DNA of 22,228 bases from an uncultured Rhodospirillaceae bacterium (GTDB lineage: Bacteria; Pseudomonadota; Alphaproteobacteria; Azospirillales; Azospirillaceae), in NCBI GenBank assembly GCA_937927415.1, contig CALBDS010000009.1, positions 1 to 22,228 on the forward strand. The letters run 5' to 3'. Below the pieces are notes generated by a model. It made no database searches. It saw nothing but the letters and a program-made list of their open reading frames with translations, and had not been told where the DNA came from. Below are positions 7,732-14,365 of the stretch, in pieces. How positions within the stretch are numbered: the first letter of the stretch is position 1; every line of letters starts with the position of its first letter. A program made the translations under genes and the position numbers.

Positions 7732-8329
7732 CGCCGCCGATTTCCAAAAGCACACCCGTGTTTCACGTGAAACACTGGAGCGTTTGACGGTCTATCACGG
7801 GCTGCTGCGCAAGTGGCAGCCCTCCATCAACCTCGTCGGGCCGAAAACCCTCGATGAGGCGTGGAGCCGTCACTTCTTCGATTCGGCCCAGCTCTGGCCC
7901 CATCTGCCGCCGGACACCCGCACCCTGGTCGATCTGGGCAGCGGCGCCGGATTCCCCGGTCTGGTGCTGGCGGTGATGGGCGTGCCCGATGTGCACCTCA
8001 TCGAATCTGACGCCCGCAAGTGCGCCTTCCTGCGGGAAGTGGCGCGGGCCACGGACACCAAGGTCACCATCCATAACCGCCGGATCGAGGCGGTTGCCCC
8101 CTTTGCCGCCGACGTGGTGACGGCGCGGGCGTTGGCCCCGCTGTCCGCGCTGCTGGCGTGGGCAGCCCCCTTCCTGTCCGGCGGCGGCACCGCCCTGTTC
8201 CTCAAGGGCCAGGCGGCGGACGACGAATTGACCGAGGCCGGCAAAAGCTGGACAATGGGCGTCGAGCGGTTTCCCAGCCTGACCGAGCCGTCCGCGGCCA
8301 TCCTGCGCCTGAGCGCCATCACTCACTGA
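7712..8329 (+). CDS. rsmG: 16S rRNA (guanine-527-N7)-methyltransferase RsmG
   Basis: A 205-aa class I SAM-dependent methyltransferase (formerly GidB) that methylates N7 of G527 in 16S rRNA; loss is associated with low-level streptomycin resistance in several bacteria. The SAM-binding motif DLGSGAGFPGLVLAV starts at residue 74. NLVGPKTLDEAWSRHFFDS is the family signature. ATG 7712 is preferred; GTG 7709 directly precedes it. The gene overlaps the end of mnmG by 20 bp. Residues 17-21 (VSRET) are encoded by a perfect parS site. parA follows after 6 bp. Confidence 0.95.
   Translation: MSVLPVDAADFQKHTRVSRETLERLTVYHGLLRKWQPSINLVGPKTLDEAWSRHFFDSAQLWPHLPPDTRTLVDLGSGAGFPGLVLAVMGVPDVHLIESDARKCAFLREVARATDTKVTIHNRRIEAVAPFAADVVTARALAPLSALLAWAAPFLSGGGTALFLKGQAADDELTEAGKSWTMGVERFPSLTEPSAAILRLSAITH
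7759..7774 (+). other. parS: parS centromere site 2, inside rsmG coding sequence
   Basis: A second exact TGTTTCACGTGAAACA. It is read in frame as the last base of an Arg codon, then Val-Ser-Arg-Glu-Thr (residues 17-21 of RsmG). The start lies exactly 2,000 bp from the start of site 1 and about 1.4 kb before parB. The motif therefore serves both as protein code and as a ParB nucleation site. Confidence 0.95.
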
Positions 8330-8335
8330 TGATCC

Positions 8336-9181
8336 ATGACCGAAGCCGAGATGAGCGGGAGCAACATGACAGGGGCTGAGATGAACGGGGCGGCGAACAC
8401 GCCGCCCGCCCGTGTGATCGCCATCGCCAACCAAAAGGGCGGCGTCGGCAAAACCACCACCACCATCAACCTGGCCACCGCCCTTGCCGCCATCGGTAAG
8501 CGGGTGCTGGTCATCGACCTCGACCCCCAAGGGAATGCCTCCACCGGGCTGGGCATCCCGCGGGCCAAGCGTGCGCTCGGCAGCTACAACGTGCTGTTCG
8601 ACGGGATGCCGCTGGAAAAGGCCGCGGTGGTCACCGGGGTTCCCAACCTGTGGCTCATCACGGCGTCGGTGGATCTGTCGGGTGCGGAAATCGAGCTGGT
8701 CGGGCTGCAGCGCCGCGAATACCGCCTGCGCGAGTCGGTGGCCCGCAGCGCGCTGGAATACGATTACGTGCTCATCGACTGTCCCCCCGCCCTGGGGCTG
8801 TTGACGCTCAACGCGCTGGTCGCCGCCCATGCGGTGATGGTGCCGCTGCAGTGCGAGTTCTACGCGCTGGAAGGGCTTAGCCATCTGGTCCGCACCATCG
8901 AGCGGGTGAAGCGGTCCTTCAACCCCGAACTGGACATCCACGGGGTGGTGCTGACCATGTTCGACAAGCGCAACAACCTGTCGGACATGGTGGCCGCCGA
9001 CGTCCGCGGCTTCTTCGGGGAAAAGGTCTATGAGACGGTCATCCCCCGCAATGTGAAGGTGTCGGAAGCGCCCTCCCACGGGAAGCCGGTGCTGATCTAC
9101 GACATGCGCAGCACCGGGGCACAGGCCTACATCAATCTGGCGGGCGAAGTTCTGCGACGTGAAAAGAGGCTGGTGGCGTGA
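8336..9181 (+). CDS. parA: Chromosome partitioning ATPase ParA
   Basis: A 281-aa deviant-Walker ATPase that with ParB segregates newly replicated origins by nucleoid-bound gradients. The deviant Walker A motif is KGGVGKT (34-40), preceded by VIAIANQ. The A' motif is VLVIDLDPQGNAS and the Walker B region is YVLIDCPPALGLL. Later conserved parts include VPLQCEFYALEGLSHL and the C-terminal VSEAPSHGKPV. Four in-frame ATGs (8336, 8351, 8366, 8381) precede the core. The first has no clear ribosome-binding site, while 8366 (GGGAG) and 8381 (AGGGG) do, so the true N-terminus may be 10-15 residues shorter. It overlaps parB by 4 bp. Confidence 0.96.
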   Translation: MTEAEMSGSNMTGAEMNGAANTPPARVIAIANQKGGVGKTTTTINLATALAAIGKRVLVIDLDPQGNASTGLGIPRAKRALGSYNVLFDGMPLEKAAVVTGVPNLWLITASVDLSGAEIELVGLQRREYRLRESVARSALEYDYVLIDCPPALGLLTLNALVAAHAVMVPLQCEFYALEGLSHLVRTIERVKRSFNPELDIHGVVLTMFDKRNNLSDMVAADVRGFFGEKVYETVIPRNVKVSEAPSHGKPVLIYDMRSTGAQAYINLAGEVLRREKRLVA

Positions 9182-10074
9182 TCGACGAACCAAAGCGCGG
9201 GGAAACCGCCCGCCGCACCAACCTGGGCCGTGGCCTGTCGGCGTTGTTTGGTGATGACACCGACGAATATTCCTCCGCTCTCGACCGGGTGCGGCAGTCC
9301 AAGCAGGTGCCTATCGAGTATCTGCAGCCGGGCCGTTTCCAGCCCCGCCGGGTGTTCGATGAGGACGCGCTGAAGGGGCTGGTCGAGTCGATCCGCGAAA
9401 ACGGCGTGCTGCAGCCGCTGCTGGTCCGCCGCCTGCCCGACTCCCCCAACGCCTACGAGATCATCGCCGGTGAACGCCGCTGGCGGGCGTCGCAGCTTGC
9501 CGGGCTGTACGAGGTTCCGGTCGTCATCCGCGACCTGACCGACCGGGAAGCCCTGGAAATCGCGCTGGTGGAAAACATCCAGCGCGAAGACCTGACCCCG
9601 CTGGAAGAGGCCGAAGGCTACCGCCGCCTGATGGAGGAGTTCAGCCACACCCAGGAAGACCTGTCCCGTGTGGTGGGCAAGAGCCGCAGCCATGTCGCCA
9701 ACATGATGCGTCTGCTGGCCCTGCCCGATCCGGTCAAGAACATGGTGCAGGACGGCGCGCTGTCCGCCGGTCACGCCCGCGCGCTGCTGTCCATGGATGA
9801 CCCGGTGACGGCGGCGCAGGAGGTGGTCAAGCGCGGCCTGAACGTGCGCCAGACCGAAGACCTTGTGCGCAACAGCGACAACAGCCGCACCACCCGCCGC
9901 CGCGACCCGGCGCTGAAGGATGTGGATCTGATGAATCTGGAGGCGGAGATTTCCGCCCGCATCGGTCTGAAGGTGACGGTCAATCCCCAGGGCAAGCGGG
10001 GCACGGTCACCATTCACTATCAGAACCTCGACCAGCTCGACGATCTGCTGCGGCGGCTGGGGGGCAATGACTGA
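9178..10074 (+). CDS. parB: Chromosome partitioning protein ParB
   Basis: A 298-aa CTP-dependent DNA clamp that loads at parS and spreads. The N-terminal ParA-contact segment is LGRGLSALF (16-24). The ParB/Srx CTPase domain follows, with NGVLQPLLVRR, GERRWR (98-103) and ENIQREDL (132-139). The DNA-binding helix-turn-helix HTQEDLSRVVGKSRSHVANM lies at about 158-177, and a C-terminal dimerisation region ends in LDDLLRRLGGND. The start is GTG, overlapping the parA stop (GTGA), typical of translational coupling. Its binding sites are present in the same cluster. Confidence 0.97.
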   Translation: MIDEPKRGETARRTNLGRGLSALFGDDTDEYSSALDRVRQSKQVPIEYLQPGRFQPRRVFDEDALKGLVESIRENGVLQPLLVRRLPDSPNAYEIIAGERRWRASQLAGLYEVPVVIRDLTDREALEIALVENIQREDLTPLEEAEGYRRLMEEFSHTQEDLSRVVGKSRSHVANMMRLLALPDPVKNMVQDGALSAGHARALLSMDDPVTAAQEVVKRGLNVRQTEDLVRNSDNSRTTRRRDPALKDVDLMNLEAEISARIGLKVTVNPQGKRGTVTIHYQNLDQLDDLLRRLGGND

Positions 10075-10083
10075 AATGGGGAG

Positions 10084-10109
10084 AGGCGTGTTTCACGGGA
10101 AACACGCCT
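10084..10109 (+). other. Degenerate parS site embedded in a hairpin after parB
   Basis: The 16-mer at 10089-10104, TGTTTCACGGGAAACA, differs from the parS consensus at one central position (T to G). It sits in a perfect 11-bp stem, AGGCGTGTTTC with GAAACACGCCT, around the loop ACGG, 9 bp after the parB stop codon. It could be a weak third ParB site, an mRNA 3'-end hairpin, or both. No T tract follows directly; a better terminator lies just downstream. Confidence 0.65.
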
Positions 10110-10145
10110 TGGGCTACCGCCCAAACCCGTTCGGGGCGATGCCCC
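10109..10145 (+). repeat. 37-bp dispersed palindromic repeat, copy 2
   Basis: Identical to the minus strand of 19-55. It contains TTGGGC-TACC-GCCCAA and the start of the GTTCGGGGC-GAT-GCCCCGAAC stem. It directly abuts the degenerate parS hairpin downstream of parB. Confidence 0.75.
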
Positions 10146-10164
10146 GAACCCCCTTTTCTTTTAT
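10129..10164 (+). terminator. Rho-independent terminator of the mnmG-parB block
   Basis: GTTCGGGGC-GAT-GCCCCGAAC is a perfect 9-bp stem with a 3-base loop (10129-10149), followed by a C run and TTTTCTTTT. This is the best classical terminator downstream of parB. Confidence 0.75.
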
Positions 10165-10184
10165 CGATTAAAAAGAGTGGAGGT

Positions 10185-10228
10185 TTGGAGGCGCCAGCCT
10201 CCAAGCGGGGTCGGGGCGGCAGCCCCGC
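10185..10228. repeat. Two further hairpins between convergent genes
   Basis: TTGGAGGC-GCCA-GCCTCCAA (10185-10204) is followed by CGGGGC-GGCA-GCCCCG (10212-10227). Both lie between parB and the 3' end of the SDR gene on the opposite strand, so they may end transcripts from both sides. Palindromes of this GGAGGC/CGGGGC style recur between genes in Rhodospirillales genomes, as I recall; membership of a named repeat family is not claimed. Confidence 0.6.
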
Positions 10229-10239
10229 TCACCCTTCCC

Positions 10240-11001
10240 TTACTGCGGCGCCATACGAATAGCACCATCCAGGCGGATCACGTCGCCGTTCAGCATTTCG
10301 TTCTCGACGATGTGCTGAACCAGACGGGCGTATTCCTCGGGCTTGCCGAAACGCTTGGGGAACGGGACGGTGGCGGCGAGGCTGTCCTGAACCTCCTGCG
10401 GCATGTTCAGCAGCATGGGCGTGCCGATCAGCCCCGGCGCGATGGTCATCACCCGCACGCCATGGCGGGCGAGATCACGGGCGGCGCAGATGGTCAGGGC
10501 CACCACCCCGCCCTTCGACGCGGCATAGGCCGCCTGCCCGATCTGGCCTTCGTAGGCGGCGACGGAGGCGGTGTTGACGATCACCCCGCGTTCGCCGCTG
10601 TCCAGCGGATCCAGCGTCGCCATCCCGGCCGCGGCCAGCCGCAGCAGGTTGAAGGTGCCGATCAGGTTGATGTCGATCACCCGGCGGAAATCATCCAGCG
10701 CCATCGGCCCGTCGCGGCCGACGATGCGCTTGGCCGGGGCGACACCGGCGCAATTGACCAGAATGCGCGCCGGCCCATGGGCTTCGGCGGCCTTGGCCAC
10801 CGCCTCTTCCGCCGACGCGGCACTGGACACGTCGCAGGCCAGCCCCAGCCCGCCGATTTCCGCCGCCACCGCCTCCACGGCGTCCTTGTTGACATCCAGC
10901 ACGGTGACCTTGGCGCCCAGCCCGGCCAGATGGCGGGCGGTGGCCGCCCCCATGCCCGATCCGCCGCCGGTCACCAGAGCACTCAAACCCGCGATGTTCA
11001 T
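10240..11001 (-). CDS. SDR oxidoreductase, 3-hydroxyacyl-CoA dehydrogenase type II-like
   Basis: A 253-aa classical short-chain dehydrogenase/reductase. The cofactor motif is TGGGSGMG (11-18), with Asp36 in VTVLDVNK suggesting NAD(H) preference. The catalytic residues are S146, Y159 and K163 (YAASK), and NCAG is at 83-86. The C-terminal half (PFPKRFGKPEEYARLVQHI and NGDVIRLDGAIRM) resembles type II 3-hydroxyacyl-CoA dehydrogenase/HSD10 proteins more than FabG, suggesting fatty-acid or branched-chain acyl-CoA oxidation. A strong GGGAGGAG ribosome-binding site lies 5 bases before ATG 11001. The frame is open further upstream, but that part looks like antisense of the DUF1232 gene. Confidence 0.9.
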   Translation of the reverse strand: MNIAGLSALVTGGGSGMGAATARHLAGLGAKVTVLDVNKDAVEAVAAEIGGLGLACDVSSAASAEEAVAKAAEAHGPARILVNCAGVAPAKRIVGRDGPMALDDFRRVIDINLIGTFNLLRLAAAGMATLDPLDSGERGVIVNTASVAAYEGQIGQAAYAASKGGVVALTICAARDLARHGVRVMTIAPGLIGTPMLLNMPQEVQDSLAATVPFPKRFGKPEEYARLVQHIVENEMLNGDVIRLDGAIRMAPQ

Positions 11002-11028
11002 AACCACTCCTCCCGGATGATCTGTTTT

Positions 11029-11044
11029 GGGTGTCGAAACACCC
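11029..11044. promoter_or_regulatory. Inverted repeat in the SDR/DUF1232 divergent intergenic region
   Basis: GGGTGT-CGAA-ACACCC lies in the middle of the 75-bp gap between two divergent start codons. A symmetric 16-bp element here is a candidate operator, or a transcript hairpin. No regulator is identified. Confidence 0.3.
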
Positions 11045-11076
11045 CATCTGTGTACCAGAGCGTGAGGAGGCTGGAA

Positions 11077-11478
11077 ATGGCCCGAATACGGTGGGGTATG
11101 GTACGGCGCGGCGGTGCCAACGATGAAGACGCCGTGCGGCGGGGATTCTGGGCGAAGCTGCGGGCCAACCTGCACCGCGTGCCCTTTGCCGAGGATGCGG
11201 TGGCCGCCTATTACAGCATGATCGACCCGGCGACCCCGGCCCGGACCAAGGCGATCCTGGCCGGGGCGCTGGCTTACTTCATCATGCCGGCGGACCTGAT
11301 TCCCGATGCGCTGGTGGCGCTGGGGTTCACCGACGACGTGGCGGTGCTGATGACGGCGCTGAACAGCGTGCGCGGCAGCCTGATGCCGGGCCATTACGAG
11401 CGCGCCCGCGCGGCGTTGCAGGCTCAGCGGGAGGAAACGGCGGTCGATGCCGGTGCCGCGGCTCACCCCTCGCCATAA
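11077..11478 (+). CDS. DUF1232 (YkvA-like) membrane protein
   Basis: A 133-aa protein with the DUF1232 core: ARTKAILAGALAYFIMPADL followed by IPDALVALGFTDDVAVLMTA. The family is thought to insert in the inner membrane through short hydrophobic helices around the conserved P-x-D-x-IPD motif; the function is unknown. ATG 11077 is supported by GAGGAGG six bases upstream. The same frame is open far upstream, but this is antisense to the SDR gene and is rejected. The 3' end overlaps the opposing Ada-type gene by 16 bp. Confidence 0.88.
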   Translation: MARIRWGMVRRGGANDEDAVRRGFWAKLRANLHRVPFAEDAVAAYYSMIDPATPARTKAILAGALAYFIMPADLIPDALVALGFTDDVAVLMTALNSVRGSLMPGHYERARAALQAQREETAVDAGAAAHPSP

Positions 11479-12338
11479 GCCAGCCCGCTTTCCCACGCCA
11501 GCAGCGCCCGCTTGCGTGGCACGCGGTAGCGGTAATTGTGGATAACGCCCGATTTCTGAATGACCCGGTGACAGGGGATCAGCACGCACACCGGGTTGCG
11601 CCCCACCGCCGCCCCGACGGCGCGCAGGGCGGTGGGCTGGCCGATGGATTGGGCGATGTCCTCGTAACTGACCACCGTGCCCAGGGGGATGCGCATCAGC
11701 GCCTCCCACACCTTGATCTGGAAATTGGTGCCCTTGAGCAGCAGCCGCAGCGGCTCCTCCCCCGCCACCGACCCGCCGAAGCGGAAGGCGCGGGCGGCGA
11801 TGGCGGCGGTGGCGTCGGGATCATGGGCCAGCCGGGCGGCGGGCCAGGCGGCGGCGAATTCGTCCAGGGCATCGCTGCCGTCCGTGGTGTCGGCGAAGGT
11901 CAGCCAGCACACCCCCCGTTCGGTCGTGCCCACCAGCGCCCCGCCGAACGGCGTGTCGTGCAGCCCCCAGCGGATGGTCAGCCCGCCGCCGAGCGCCTTG
12001 AACTCCCCCGGTGTCATCGCTTCGCAGGCCACGAACAGGTCATGCAGCCGTGACGGTCCCGACAGCCCCACGTCCAGCGCGGTGTCCAGCACGCTGCGGT
12101 TTTCCGCCAGCAGCCGCTTGGCGTGGTCGAGGGTGAGGAACTGCAGGAACCGCTTGGGGCTGATGCCGGTCCAGCGGGTGAACAGCCGCTGGAAATGGAA
12201 GGGGCTGAGGCCCGCCACCTCGGCCAGTTCGTCCAGCCCCGGCTGGTCCTGCCAGTGCTCGACCATGTGGGCGATGGCGGCGGCGATGGCGCGGTACTGG
12301 CGGGCATCGCCGGCGGTGTCGGTCAGGGTATCGGTCAT
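11463..12338 (-). CDS. Ada-type AraC-HTH / methylated-DNA methyltransferase fusion
   Basis: A 291-aa bifunctional protein. Residues about 15-115 are an AraC-type DNA-binding domain (LDELAEVAGLSPFHFQRLF, then SPKRFLQFLTLDHAKRLL). Residues about 120-290 are an O6-methylguanine methyltransferase with active-site IPCHRVIQ (acceptor C256). The N-terminal zinc-cysteine methylphosphotriester domain of E. coli Ada is missing, so it cannot be switched on by the Ada phosphotriester route. It is either a constitutive repair enzyme with regulatory ability or senses alkylation another way. The start at MTDTLTD is chosen because the 95-residue upstream extension is arginine/proline-rich and family-unlike; no clear ribosome-binding site is seen. 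Confidence 0.9.
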   Translation of the reverse strand: MTDTLTDTAGDARQYRAIAAAIAHMVEHWQDQPGLDELAEVAGLSPFHFQRLFTRWTGISPKRFLQFLTLDHAKRLLAENRSVLDTALDVGLSGPSRLHDLFVACEAMTPGEFKALGGGLTIRWGLHDTPFGGALVGTTERGVCWLTFADTTDGSDALDEFAAAWPAARLAHDPDATAAIAARAFRFGGSVAGEEPLRLLLKGTNFQIKVWEALMRIPLGTVVSYEDIAQSIGQPTALRAVGAAVGRNPVCVLIPCHRVIQKSGVIHNYRYRVPRKRALLAWESGLAYGEG

Positions 12339-12591
12339 GGCATGAATGAGGATGTGGGGGAGCGGGGATGGGGGAACGGTCCCCTGAGGATGGGGCCGGA
12401 TCCCGCCTTCGCCAACCCGGTTCTTGCGCCGCCGCCTTCGGGAAAAACGTGCCGGCTCCTTTTTTCCCACCCGGCAGAAAGGTTCCGGAGGATGTGATGA
12501 AAGGCTGTTTTGGCCCCTCTCCATACGCGCAAAAGAGGCATGGGGATTGCTTTTTCTCTGGACCGAAAGCCAGACGGAAGGGGGAAGTCCT

Positions 12592-13167
12592 ATGGTCGCC
12601 ATCAGTGCATCGCCGTTTTCCACCGCGCAGGTTCACAGCCGGGGCCGGTCCACAGCAGCCCAGATGGTCGCCGACGGGCCGCCCCCGTCCGGCAGCACCA
12701 ATGAGGAAAAGGAAAAGACCGCCGCCTCCTCCCCCACCGTGCAGATCGCCCCGCGTCATTCGGTCGGTTCTTTTGTCGCCCTGTGCCAGGATTTCATCGG
12801 CCAGGCCAACGGTGGTGCCGAGTGGAACGACGCCCCCAAGGCGGAGCCGCCGGCCTTCAATCCCGACGGATCGGCCCACGGTGTGGGCATGGGCTATTAC
12901 CTGAGCACCGGCGACCGGAAAATGGTCGAGGCGGTTACCGGCTATCACTTCAACGAGCGGGATATGCTGGTGGACGATGCGGGGCAGCCGGTATCGGGGG
13001 ATTTCAACGTGGTCATCGGCCAGATGGCGCTGGACCGGCATTCCGGCGCCGAGTTGCGGGGCGCCCTGACCCCGGCTTACATGGAAAAGCTTGCCGGCCG
13101 TTTCGCCGCCCACGGTGAAACCGTTGACCGCAGCTTCATCGACAAGGCCATCCGATACCTGAGCTAA
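12592..13167 (+). CDS. Hypothetical protein, unrecognised family
   Basis: A 191-aa protein I do not recognise. ATG 12592 is preceded by the purine run GGAAGGGGGAAG, a good ribosome-binding site, and the frame has the codon bias of its neighbours. Residues 1 to about 55 are Ser/Ala/Pro/Gln-rich and probably disordered. Residues about 56-190 look folded, with HSVGSFVALCQDFIGQ, GVGMGYYLSTGDRKMVEAV and ending ETVDRSFIDKAIRYL. No signal peptide or membrane segment is visible. It is monocistronic: a minus-strand gene lies upstream and a convergent one downstream, with two hairpins after its stop. The 253 bp before it (12339-12591) contain no gene I can support. Confidence 0.7.
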   Translation: MVAISASPFSTAQVHSRGRSTAAQMVADGPPPSGSTNEEKEKTAASSPTVQIAPRHSVGSFVALCQDFIGQANGGAEWNDAPKAEPPAFNPDGSAHGVGMGYYLSTGDRKMVEAVTGYHFNERDMLVDDAGQPVSGDFNVVIGQMALDRHSGAELRGALTPAYMEKLAGRFAAHGETVDRSFIDKAIRYLS

Positions 13168-13177
13168 TCGCCGGGGT

Positions 13178-13230
13178 ACAGGGGCCATCCGGCCCCTGTC
13201 GGGGAGCGTCGAGGGGAAGATCCCCTCGAC
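13178..13230. terminator. Two perfect hairpins between convergent genes
   Basis: ACAGGGGCC-ATCC-GGCCCCTGT (13178-13199) and GTCGAGGGGA-AGA-TCCCCTCGAC (13208-13230) lie between the hypothetical gene (plus) and the CaiB/BaiF gene (minus). Neither has a U tract on either side. As a pair they probably stop or protect both convergent transcripts. Confidence 0.6.
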
Positions 13231-13246
13231 ACGGTGCCTCCCCCGA

Positions 13247-14365
13247 TCACGCCCCCCAACGCGCCAGGATCTCCTCAACACCGGCATCGGTGACCGGCGT
13301 GCGGGCCGGCGGCGGGCCGCCATCCACCCGCAGGCCCAGCAGGGTTTCCACCAGCGGTTCGGGGCCGGGGTGCTGCACCACCTGCCCACGGGCCTTGACG
13401 TGGGGGTGCTCCGCCACCTCGGCGAACTCCGGCACCGCTTCGAAGCAGCAGTCCGCCGGGTCCAGCCGAGCCTGCCATTCGGCGAGCGTGCGGCTGGCGA
13501 ACAGGGCGGCGATGTCCGCCATCAGGGCTGTCTGGGGCAGCGGTTCGGTCTGCCGGGCCAGCCAGTCGGGGCGTTCCACGGCGGCGCAGAAGGCGGACCA
13601 GAATTTCGGCTCGATGGCCGACAGGGTGACGAAGCGCCCGTCGCGGGTGGTGTAGAGGGCATAGAACGCCGCCCCGCCGGACAGAAGCCCCTGCCCCCGC
13701 ACCGGCACATCGCCGCGGGCGGCGGCGGTCAGGTTCAGCCCCTGCCAGCCCAGCACGCTTTCCATGATCGACAGGTCGAGGAAGGCGCCCTGTCCCGTCC
13801 GTTCGCGCCCGAACAGGGCGCCCACCACCGCCAGCGCCGTCTGCTGGGCGGAGGCGTAATCGGCAACCGGGGGAAAGGCGAAGACGGGCCGTTCCGTCGT
13901 GCCCGACCCGATCAACCCGCCGCCGACGGCCATATAGTTCATGTCGTGCCCGGCGCGTGCGGCATAGGGGCCGGTGTAGCCCCACCCCGACAGGCTGGCG
14001 TGAACCAACCGGGGGTTGATGCCGCGCAGCGTCTCCGGCGCCAGCCCCAGCTTGGCGAGCGCGCCGGGGCGGAAACTTTCCACCAGGGCGTCGGCCCGCG
14101 CGATCAGCCGGGTGAAGGCCGCCTGCCCCTCTTCGCTCTTCAGGTCCAGGCGGATCACGGTCTTGCCGGCGTTCAGCAGCTTGTACGCGGCGGTGCTGCC
14201 GTCGGAATCCACCGGCCCGATCAGCCGGCGCAGGGGGTCGCCCTCCCTCGGTTCGACCTTGACCACCTCCGCCCCCAGATCGGCCAGGATCTGGGCGGCG
14301 TGGGGGCCGGGCAGATATTGGCCCAGGTCGATCACGCGGATGCCGGACAGAAAGGACAAGGCCAT
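13247..14365 (-). CDS. CaiB/BaiF family protein, alpha-methylacyl-CoA racemase-like
   Basis: A 372-aa member of the family III CoA-transferase (CaiB/BaiF) fold. The N-terminus GIRVIDLGQYLPGPHAAQIL, then LADLGAEVVKVEPREGDPLR and NAGKTVIRLDLKS, are classic. H140-D141 in AGHDMNYMAVGG and D169 in PVADYASAQ match in spacing the His/Asp pair of alpha-methylacyl-CoA racemase (H126/D156 in the mycobacterial enzyme). A racemase of 2-methylacyl-CoA thioesters is therefore likelier than a CoA transferase, though not proven. A GGGAGCG ribosome-binding site precedes ATG 14365. A role in branched-chain acyl-CoA breakdown is an inference. Confidence 0.88.
   Translation of the reverse strand: MALSFLSGIRVIDLGQYLPGPHAAQILADLGAEVVKVEPREGDPLRRLIGPVDSDGSTAAYKLLNAGKTVIRLDLKSEEGQAAFTRLIARADALVESFRPGALAKLGLAPETLRGINPRLVHASLSGWGYTGPYAARAGHDMNYMAVGGGLIGSGTTERPVFAFPPVADYASAQQTALAVVGALFGRERTGQGAFLDLSIMESVLGWQGLNLTAAARGDVPVRGQGLLSGGAAFYALYTTRDGRFVTLSAIEPKFWSAFCAAVERPDWLARQTEPLPQTALMADIAALFASRTLAEWQARLDPADCCFEAVPEFAEVAEHPHVKARGQVVQHPGPEPLVETLLGLRVDGGPPPARTPVTDAGVEEILARWGA

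Noticed and set aside
5759..7774. Exactly 2,000-bp spacing between the two perfect parS sites
   Set aside because: The distance is set by the mnmG length and the rsmG start; a round number alone carries no information.
11537..11545. A perfect DnaA box (TTATCCACA on the minus strand)
   Set aside because: It is single, lies inside the Ada-type coding sequence where it encodes conserved residues (VIHN), and has no AT-rich unwinding region or box cluster, so it is not an origin.
11002..11709. Upstream extension of the SDR frame
   Set aside because: It runs antisense through the DUF1232 gene and lacks motifs; the strong ribosome-binding site marks ATG 11001.
12339..12623. Upstream extension of the Ada-type fusion, possibly a missing Ada zinc domain
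   Set aside because: The translation has no four-cysteine zinc pattern and is Arg/Pro-rich, so it is not an Ada N-terminal domain.
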